Part shown: positions 27,486 to 32,835 of the stretch, piece by piece
Position numbering within the stretch: position 1 is the first letter of the stretch
How the letters are laid out: every line of letters begins with the position of its first letter
Origin: Helicobacter sp. MIT 11-5569
GTDB lineage: Bacteria > Campylobacterota > Campylobacteria > Campylobacterales > Helicobacteraceae
Direction: 5' to 3'
Length of the DNA: 32,835 nt
Assembly (NCBI RefSeq): GCF_000765695.2
Contig: NZ_JRPB02000014.1
Span: 1-32,835, forward strand
Notes under the pieces: model-generated
Database searches by the model: none
Seen by the model: only the letters and a program-made list of their open reading frames with translations
What the model was told of the DNA's origin: nothing
Program-made: the position numbers and the translations under genes

Positions 27486-28130
27486 TTGGGTATTTTTCAA
27501 AATAAAAAGTTTATTGTATTAGAGATTTTAATGTCTATTATTTTAGGCATTGGAATCGTATTTTATACGCAAAGTAATCAAGAAATTATACAAAAGCAAG
27601 ATTCTGCACTTTATTATGTTAATATCAGTGGAAAACAGCGTGTTTTGGCACAGAGAATTGTATTTTTGTCGCAAATTATTTCTACAAATTATGTGTTAAA
27701 GCGCAATAATCAAGATATGCTTTTAGAGTTTAGTCATTGTATTAATGAGCTAAATTCTATCCATCAGATTTTGCAAAACTTTGTTGTTTCTACTATTGTT
27801 GGCAACGAAGAGCATTCCACACTTAATGATGTGTATTTTGGTAGTGGAGCTTTGATGCTTAAAATGGAGAAATTTTTAGAAGATGCCAATCAAATGTTTT
27901 ATTTGACAAATTTTAAAGATGTTTTGCAAGTTAATCAGTTGCTTTTACAAGAGCTTGAAGGGGATAATGGACTTTTGGTGAGTTTAGAGCTTGCAACACT
28001 TAGTCAGCAAATTTATGCACAGAATTTCTTAAAAGAACAAGATAAAAATACAAGATTATTTTTGTATTTAGGGTTGTTAATTTGTGCAATGCAAGCCTTT
28101 TTATTGCTTTGGGTTGCAGTGCGCCGCTAG
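27486..28130 (+). CDS. PilJ-like periplasmic sensor domain protein without output domain
   Basis: A 214-residue protein with membrane helices at about 8-27 and 190-210 and a helical periplasmic domain between. ALYYVNISGKQRVLAQRIVFLSQ matches the conserved start of the type IV pili chemotaxis transducer N-terminal domain (PilJ, also seen in NarX-type sensors), where a paired-helix fold senses small ligands. The chain ends WVAVRR directly after the second helix, so there is no HAMP, kinase or chemoreceptor part. The start is TTG with AAGGG 7 bases upstream. It probably shares a transcript with the phosphoesterase gene that follows 8 bases later. Confidence 0.75.
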   Translation: MGIFQNKKFIVLEILMSIILGIGIVFYTQSNQEIIQKQDSALYYVNISGKQRVLAQRIVFLSQIISTNYVLKRNNQDMLLEFSHCINELNSIHQILQNFVVSTIVGNEEHSTLNDVYFGSGALMLKMEKFLEDANQMFYLTNFKDVLQVNQLLLQELEGDNGLLVSLELATLSQQIYAQNFLKEQDKNTRLFLYLGLLICAMQAFLLLWVAVRR

Positions 28131-28138
28131 GTTTTATT

Positions 28139-29281
28139 GTGAAAAATTTATTTCCATTTTTAGTTTTGCTTGTATTTTTGGGATTCCACTTAAGCATCTA
28201 TTTCTTCTTTATTAAACAGGTTATAAAGTCTAAAATCGTGCTTAATGTTTTAAAAACTTTTTTAGTTTTTAATTTTTTGGGTATCGTGCTATATTTATCA
28301 AGGCACTATTTTATAGATTTTCCACAAAATTTATTTTTTTTAGTTTCTCTCTCTATTGGCGTAGGTTTTGTGCTGTTTGTGGTGATGTTACTTTATCAAT
28401 TTTTATCACTTGTTTTACGACTTATTGGAATCTTATTTCCTAAATTTTCACAAGAGCGCAGGAGATTTTTCCAAAATTCTTTAAATTTGGCAAGCGGAAT
28501 CCTCGCATTGGGTTATTTTGGAGCTGGTTTGGTAGAAGGTAGGCTTGCCCCAAAGGTAGAATTTCTAAGTATTCCACTAAAAGGGCTTAAAGGAAAAATG
28601 ACTGCGGCGCAAATTAGTGATTTGCATATTGGCAGATTAATAGAAGAGAATGTAGTGCGAAAAATTGTAGAACAGACAAATGCCTTAAAGCCTGATTTTA
28701 TCGTTTTAACTGGTGATATTGTGGATACTGAAGTCTCAAAAGTCCCTAAGGCTATTGAGGCATTAGCGCAATTAAAAGCACCTCTTGGGGTGTATTTTAT
28801 TCTTGGAAATCATGAGTATTTTCATAGTATTAAACCCTTAATGCAAGCGTTAAAAAGTCATGGTATTGTAGTTTTAGAAAATGCTTGTGTGCAGCTACAA
28901 AAAGGTGAAACAAAGATTAATTTAGCTGGAGTTTATGATTTATTTGGAAGGCGCATTAATGCTTTAGAACCTAACTTAGAAGAAACTCTTAAAAGTAGGA
29001 TTCCGCAAAGTCCATTAATTTTATTGGCACACCAACCAAAATTTGCTTTTGAAGTTAAAGAAGAGCATCATGTGGATTTAATTTTGAGCGGACACACACA
29101 TGGCGGGCAGATATTTCCTTTTAGTTTGCTTGTAAAATTAGAACATCCTTATTTAAAAGGGCTATATCAACATAGTAAAAACACACAAATTTATGTGAAT
29201 CGTGGCACAGGATTTTGGGGACCCCCAATGCGCTTCTTGACAAGAGCGGAGATTACATATTTTGAGTTTGTAGAAGCTTAA
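28139..29281 (+). CDS. Membrane-anchored metallophosphoesterase
   Basis: The 380-residue protein starts with about four membrane helices (roughly residues 2-25, 40-60, 62-90 and 115-135) and has a calcineurin-like phosphoesterase domain behind them. All metal-ligand motifs are present: ISDLHIGR, LTGDIVD, LGNHEY and LSGHTHGGQ, plus a final NRGTGFWGPPMR. This layout fits YkuE/YaeI-type enzymes, which act on lipids or other phosphoesters at the membrane; the substrate is unknown. I chose the GTG at 28139 because it directly precedes the first helix (KNLFPFLVLLVFLGF) and follows the previous stop. An in-frame TTG at 28082 would overlap the sensor gene by 49 bases. Confidence 0.82.
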   Translation: MKNLFPFLVLLVFLGFHLSIYFFFIKQVIKSKIVLNVLKTFLVFNFLGIVLYLSRHYFIDFPQNLFFLVSLSIGVGFVLFVVMLLYQFLSLVLRLIGILFPKFSQERRRFFQNSLNLASGILALGYFGAGLVEGRLAPKVEFLSIPLKGLKGKMTAAQISDLHIGRLIEENVVRKIVEQTNALKPDFIVLTGDIVDTEVSKVPKAIEALAQLKAPLGVYFILGNHEYFHSIKPLMQALKSHGIVVLENACVQLQKGETKINLAGVYDLFGRRINALEPNLEETLKSRIPQSPLILLAHQPKFAFEVKEEHHVDLILSGHTHGGQIFPFSLLVKLEHPYLKGLYQHSKNTQIYVNRGTGFWGPPMRFLTRAEITYFEFVEA

Positions 29282-29305
29282 AACAAAGTTTCAAATAAAA
29301 CAAAG

Positions 29306-29311
29306 TATAAT
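29306..29311 (+). promoter_or_regulatory. TATAAT -10 before pflA
   Basis: A perfect TATAAT lies 36 bases before the TTG start of pflA, in a 60-base gap after the phosphoesterase gene. It predicts a leader of about 23 bases containing AGGAAGAG. It looks like a sigma-70 promoter; no sigma-54 GG-N10-GC element is visible. Confidence 0.6.
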
Positions 29312-29341
29312 CAAATTGAATTAAAAAATTTAGGAAGAGAG

Positions 29342-31741
29342 TTGAAAGGCTTTAAAAAACAATTTAAATATCCTTTAATACTGCTGGCATTATTGTTTAG
29401 TAGAGCTTTTGGGCTTGAGTTTTATGTAGATAGCGGAAGAGAAGATGGGCGTAATTTTGCAATTTTAAATTTGCGTGATGATAAGCCATTTTATTGTTAT
29501 GAGGAGCTAAATAGAGATTCTGAAGTTGGCACAATTATATGTAATTTTGACGCTCCTTTGCTTTCAAGGTTTCAACGTAGTGAAACACTATTTTTTTCTA
29601 TTACTCCAGAGATTTTTGATGATAATGCAAGTGGCTTTAGTTTGAAAATTATCCCTAAAGCAAATAAAAAAATGAAGCTTTATAATACAGAGTTTGATTT
29701 ATCGAGCAATCAGCGCATACCTATGGAAAATAATGTAAAATCTAAACGTTGGCAGATTTTAGGTTATGAGGGTGAGATTCCATTTTTAAATGATAAGCCT
29801 AGTTATGGTATTAATTTTCCAATTCGCTTTGATCAAGTCCCTAGTATTGGTGTTTTGGACGCACAAATGCGCCCTATGGATAATCAAGTCGGCAGAGATA
29901 AGGATTATTTTTTAAATGTGCAATCTTTTGTGGAACGCGGTTCTTATGTCGAGGCACTTAATTTGATTGATGAAATGCTTGGAATCTATCCAGAGACAAT
30001 TTTTAAACGTGATGTATTGTATTTGCATTTAGTTGCTCTTGATGGAATGCGTAGTGTAGAGAATTATGAAGAAATTATTTCTTTGGGAAAAGCATGGCTT
30101 GGAGCATATCCTACAGATATTCATGTTCCACAAGTTTTGTTTATTATGGCAAGAACTTATGCAGAAATGAAGTTTTTTGAAGAAGCAAAATATTATTATG
30201 ATAGGCTTTTTAATGAGTATAAGGGTGATAAATATGAGCTTCTAGCAAGATTGAATTATGGCGAACATTTATATGCGCGTGGGGATCGTAAGGTCGTGCT
30301 TGAAATGTATGAATCTGTGCTAAGAGAGACAAAGGATTTAGAAGTAGCTTCACTTGCTTCCGTGCTTTTGGGGGATTATTATCAAAAAAGTGATGATAAA
30401 CGTATGGCTGAAAAATATCTTGATGATACATTGCAAGCCAATCCTGATTTTTTCTTGCAGAATATTCCTAAGTATTATGCAATGATGCAAGTTTGGGCAG
30501 AATCTGGAATCTATGAAACTCCTGCAAAGGTGTTAGAAGTCATGTTTAAAACTTTTGAAGATAAAACCGTGCCTTTATATTTGCCGATGTTAAGAGATAT
30601 GGCAATATGGTTTGATAAGGCTGGAGATTTGCAAAAGGCGCATACATATTATCAAATGCTTTTAACAGAAAGCGAAAGTGAAGCAGAGCGCAGAGAGATT
30701 AAAAAACTTGATGATACATTGTTGTTAAATGATAATGAGAGTAATGCAACAAGGCGTTTGGAACATTATGATTATGTGATTGCAAACTACAAAGGAAAAG
30801 AAGAGGAAAAGATTGCATTAGAAAAAAAAGCACAGACTTATTATGACAATGGGGATTATGCAAGTGTTTTTGCAATGAAAGAAGACTTAGACAAGGTGTT
30901 AGGCGAGAATAATCCTGTGTTATTAAATGCAGTGAGTATGCTAACTAAGAATGCTTTAAGTATGGGAAATTGTAAAGAAGCATCATATTACGGGGATTTA
31001 TATGGAATTCACCTTGAATTGCAAAATTCCGAATTTTTAAAACTTTTTGATTGTTTATACACAAATAAGCAGTTTATACCCGCATTAGAGATTGCCAAAG
31101 AGAAGTCTGTGCAAGTTGCAACACCTAAGCAAAAAGAAGATTGGCTCTATCGCTTAGCTTGGGTGGAATATGTTTCGCAAGATTATCCAAAAGCAGCACT
31201 TGCTGCGCGTGATACTCTAAGTTTATTAAGTGATGCAAAGCATAATGATAGTGCTTGGGTATTATTTATGGCACTTTCTAAAAATGGAAATAACGAAGAA
31301 GCTTTTAAATTATTACCAACTTTGGAAGAAAAACTAAAAAATAGTAATAAAATGATTGAAGTGTATCGTATAGTGCTACAAGATGCGTTAGCGCGCAAAG
31401 ATGATACAGCTATTAATGTGTATGCAAAACATCTGATGGATTTGCAAGCTTTACATAAGCGTTATGAGTATTCTCCATGGGTAGAGCTTGGAGTAGTAGA
31501 GGCACTAAATCGTGAGGGGAAATTTCAAGAATCTCTTGAAATGCTAAAAAACGCAGAATCGCATGCAAATAAAGATACAGAAAAGATTCAAATTTATTAC
31601 TTGCAAGGTTATTTATATGATAAACTAAACAATAAAAATGCTGCATTGGAATCTTATGGAAAATGTGAGATAATCAATGCAGAATCTCCGTGGAAAAATC
31701 TATGTATTGATGCAAAAAAATTGCTAGAAAACACACAATAA
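29342..31741 (+). CDS. pflA: Flagellar motor scaffold protein PflA
   Basis: PflA is a periplasmic protein of the large epsilonproteobacterial flagellar motor that helps build the disk placing the stators. The 799 residues have a signal peptide (ending LLFSRAFG), an N-terminal beta-rich domain that opens LEFYVDSGREDGRNFAILNL, and, from about residue 200 to the end, a long array of TPR-like helical hairpins (for example SYVEALNLIDEMLGIYPE and FFEEAKYYYDRLFNEYKG). Length and opening sequence fit C. jejuni PflA (788). The start is TTG, with AGGAAG upstream. Unlike in C. jejuni and H. pylori, it is not next to nuoN here. Confidence 0.85.
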   Translation: MKGFKKQFKYPLILLALLFSRAFGLEFYVDSGREDGRNFAILNLRDDKPFYCYEELNRDSEVGTIICNFDAPLLSRFQRSETLFFSITPEIFDDNASGFSLKIIPKANKKMKLYNTEFDLSSNQRIPMENNVKSKRWQILGYEGEIPFLNDKPSYGINFPIRFDQVPSIGVLDAQMRPMDNQVGRDKDYFLNVQSFVERGSYVEALNLIDEMLGIYPETIFKRDVLYLHLVALDGMRSVENYEEIISLGKAWLGAYPTDIHVPQVLFIMARTYAEMKFFEEAKYYYDRLFNEYKGDKYELLARLNYGEHLYARGDRKVVLEMYESVLRETKDLEVASLASVLLGDYYQKSDDKRMAEKYLDDTLQANPDFFLQNIPKYYAMMQVWAESGIYETPAKVLEVMFKTFEDKTVPLYLPMLRDMAIWFDKAGDLQKAHTYYQMLLTESESEAERREIKKLDDTLLLNDNESNATRRLEHYDYVIANYKGKEEEKIALEKKAQTYYDNGDYASVFAMKEDLDKVLGENNPVLLNAVSMLTKNALSMGNCKEASYYGDLYGIHLELQNSEFLKLFDCLYTNKQFIPALEIAKEKSVQVATPKQKEDWLYRLAWVEYVSQDYPKAALAARDTLSLLSDAKHNDSAWVLFMALSKNGNNEEAFKLLPTLEEKLKNSNKMIEVYRIVLQDALARKDDTAINVYAKHLMDLQALHKRYEYSPWVELGVVEALNREGKFQESLEMLKNAESHANKDTEKIQIYYLQGYLYDKLNNKNAALESYGKCEIINAESPWKNLCIDAKKLLENTQ

Positions 31742-31751
31742 GGAGAAAAAG

Positions 31752-31958
31752 GTGGAGCAAACATTGGATTTTGAGGAATATTTGCAAAATGTTACACAAT
31801 GTTTAGAAAGGTTGGGTGATGAAAGTATTGGTTTAAATGAGAGCTTAGAACTTTATAAAAGTGGAATGGAAAATCTCCAAAAAGCACAAAAATTATTAGA
31901 AAATGCACAAGTGCAGTGTGAAACTCTAAAAATGCAATTTACAAAGGATGAAGAATGA
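31752..31958 (+). CDS. xseB: Exodeoxyribonuclease VII small subunit
   Basis: XseB is the small helical subunit that binds the long helix of XseA in exonuclease VII, which degrades single-stranded DNA. The 68 residues show the family pattern: FEEYLQNVTQCLERLGDESIGLNESLELYKSGMENLQKAQKLLENAQ in two helices. The start is GTG with AAGGAG upstream. It follows pflA by 10 bases and overlaps the next start as ATGA, so the three are probably co-transcribed. xseA is not in the window. Confidence 0.9.
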   Translation: MEQTLDFEEYLQNVTQCLERLGDESIGLNESLELYKSGMENLQKAQKLLENAQVQCETLKMQFTKDEE

Positions 31959-32737
31959 AAATCTCCGCATTGCAACTCTCAAATGCGCGAACACAAAGCG
32001 ATATAGAATGTTATATTAAAACTGCTGTAGATTCAAAAGTAAAGGTGATTCTCTTTGGTGAGTATTTGTTAAATCCATTTTTTAAAGACTTAGAAATGGG
32101 TCGCGGCAAAAAGACGCATACATTAGATAAAATCAAAAAAGAGACACATAAGATTTTGGAATTATCTGCAAAGTATAATATTGTGATGGTAGCACCTATT
32201 TTCGAAGTGGTAAAAGATAGGATTTACAAAACCATTCTTATTTTAAATAAGGGAAAGGCTTTGAGCTATCGTGCGCAAAAATTAATGCCATATGCACACT
32301 GGAATGAAGTAGAATTTTTTGCAAATACAATGCCAAAATCTCCAAAAACTCCACCGATTTTTAATGTAGGGGGATTTAAATTTGCAGCGGTGTTTGGATA
32401 TGAATTGCATTTTGATAATTTTTGGCTAAAGTTAAAAGATGAAAATGTAGATTGTGTGCTTTTACCAACAGCTTCTACTTTTGATTCTTCTTTGCGATGG
32501 AGAAGTATTATTAAAATGCGCGCTTTTTTAAATAGTTGTTATATTTTACGCGCAAATCGTATTGGACAATATCAAGATGCTCCAACTCAAACTTCTTGGA
32601 ATTTTTATGGCGATTCCTTGTTTGTCTCTCCAAATGGAGAAATTATTGACTGTTTAGGCGATAGAGAGGAGCTGTTAATCGTTGAGGTGGATAAGAAATA
32701 TTTAAAAGAGATTAAAGATTGTTGGCAATTCCGTTAG
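31955..32737 (+). CDS. Nitrilase-superfamily protein lacking the catalytic cysteine
   Basis: A 260-residue carbon-nitrogen hydrolase fold protein. The family glutamate is E36 (ILFGEYLLNPF), the lysine is K109 (YRAQKLMPYAHWNE), and the second glutamate region follows at NEVEFF. Where the nucleophile should be (typically ICYDxRFPE), the sequence reads AAVFGYELHFDNF, with G148 in place of cysteine (codon GGA at 32396-32398). The remainder, including LLPTASTF, MRAFLNSCYILRANRIG and YGDSLFVSPNGEII, is well preserved, so this is not a decaying gene. As written it should not be a normal amidase or nitrilase. It is coupled by ATGA to xseB. Confidence 0.85.
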   Translation: MKISALQLSNARTQSDIECYIKTAVDSKVKVILFGEYLLNPFFKDLEMGRGKKTHTLDKIKKETHKILELSAKYNIVMVAPIFEVVKDRIYKTILILNKGKALSYRAQKLMPYAHWNEVEFFANTMPKSPKTPPIFNVGGFKFAAVFGYELHFDNFWLKLKDENVDCVLLPTASTFDSSLRWRSIIKMRAFLNSCYILRANRIGQYQDAPTQTSWNFYGDSLFVSPNGEIIDCLGDREELLIVEVDKKYLKEIKDCWQFR

Positions 32738-32764
32738 ATTAACCCCGCTTTTAACTTATTTGGC

Positions 32765-32770
32765 TATAAT
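32765..32770 (+). promoter_or_regulatory. TATAAT promoter of the next gene
   Basis: A perfect TATAAT in the context GGCTATAATGC lies 28 bases after the nitrilase-like gene's stop. The leader to the next start codon would be about 54 bases and carries GGAG. No terminator hairpin is visible for the preceding genes before it. Confidence 0.6.
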
Positions 32771-32830
32771 GCTTGATTTTTCATGATTTTAAAAAGAATT
32801 TAATGCCATTTTAATCTTTTGGAGTTCCTA

Positions 32831-32835
32831 ATGTC
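32831..32835 (+). CDS. Start of a further gene, cut by the window edge
   Basis: ATG at 32831-32833 is preceded by TTTTGGAG at proper spacing and by a TATAAT promoter. Only the start codon and two bases of a probable serine codon (TC) are present, so identity cannot be judged. Confidence 0.55.

Noticed and set aside
28082-28138. Longer start (TTG) for the metallophosphoesterase
   Set aside because: The extra 19 residues would be read from within the sensor gene in another frame and place polar, cysteine-bearing sequence before the first membrane helix; the GTG at 28139 fits better.
1-32835. tRNA, rRNA, CRISPR array, insertion sequence or prophage genes
   Set aside because: No cloverleaf, regularly spaced repeats, transposase, integrase or phage-like proteins were seen on reading the window.

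Overview
The window is A+T-rich, densely packed DNA from an epsilonproteobacterium, most likely an enterohepatic Helicobacter (H. pullorum / H. canadensis / H. winghamensis type). Four things point there: a complete nuo operon in the Helicobacter/Campylobacter arrangement, with the normal nuoE and nuoF replaced by two short unrelated genes; a CjaA-type cysteine-binding lipoprotein; an isolated bacterial oligosaccharyltransferase gene (pglB); and the flagellar-motor gene pflA. The genus is inferred from gene content and remembered family sequences; no search was run.

Layout. 1-1043: a possible 3' end of an upstream gene, then the lone cjaA gene with its terminator. 1044-1384: a 340-base AT-rich gap ending in the nuo promoter. 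1385-15298: a 14-gene nuo operon (nuoA, B, C, D, nuoE-like, nuoF-like, G, H, I, J, K, L, M, N). Neighbours overlap or nearly touch, and the operon ends at a clear terminator. 15358-20159: a minus-strand block holding a small lipoprotein, an ATP-grasp protein, a 99-residue protein behind a sigma-28-like promoter, moaC and pglB. 20323-25903: a three-gene RND efflux operon (membrane fusion protein, pump, TolC-like channel). 25945-29281: a DMT permease, a DsbI-type thiol oxidase, a short PilJ-like periplasmic sensor and a membrane metallophosphoesterase. 29342-32737: pflA, xseB and a nitrilase-family protein. The window stops at the start codon of one more gene.

How the genes work together. The nuo genes encode respiratory complex I without an NADH-oxidising module. 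The NuoG iron-sulfur chain, NuoB/C/D/H/I and the four antiporter-like membrane subunits are all present. The donor is therefore probably not NADH; reduced flavodoxin is the accepted candidate in this group. The RND genes form one tripartite pump. pglB (periplasmic N-glycosylation), dsbI (disulfide formation) and pflA (periplasmic motor scaffold) all act in the periplasm.

Most notable observations: (1) the hexamer GGAATC is strikingly frequent, lies in all three reading frames and between genes, and favours the plus strand even where genes are on the minus strand; (2) the nitrilase-family protein has glycine where the catalytic cysteine should be; (3) about 14 kb of other genes separates nuoN from pflA, which are neighbours in H. 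pylori and C. jejuni; (4) an unrecognised small gene has a flagellar-type promoter; (5) a PilJ-like sensor has no output domain and sits against a membrane metallophosphoesterase gene. No tRNA, rRNA, insertion sequence or CRISPR array was seen.
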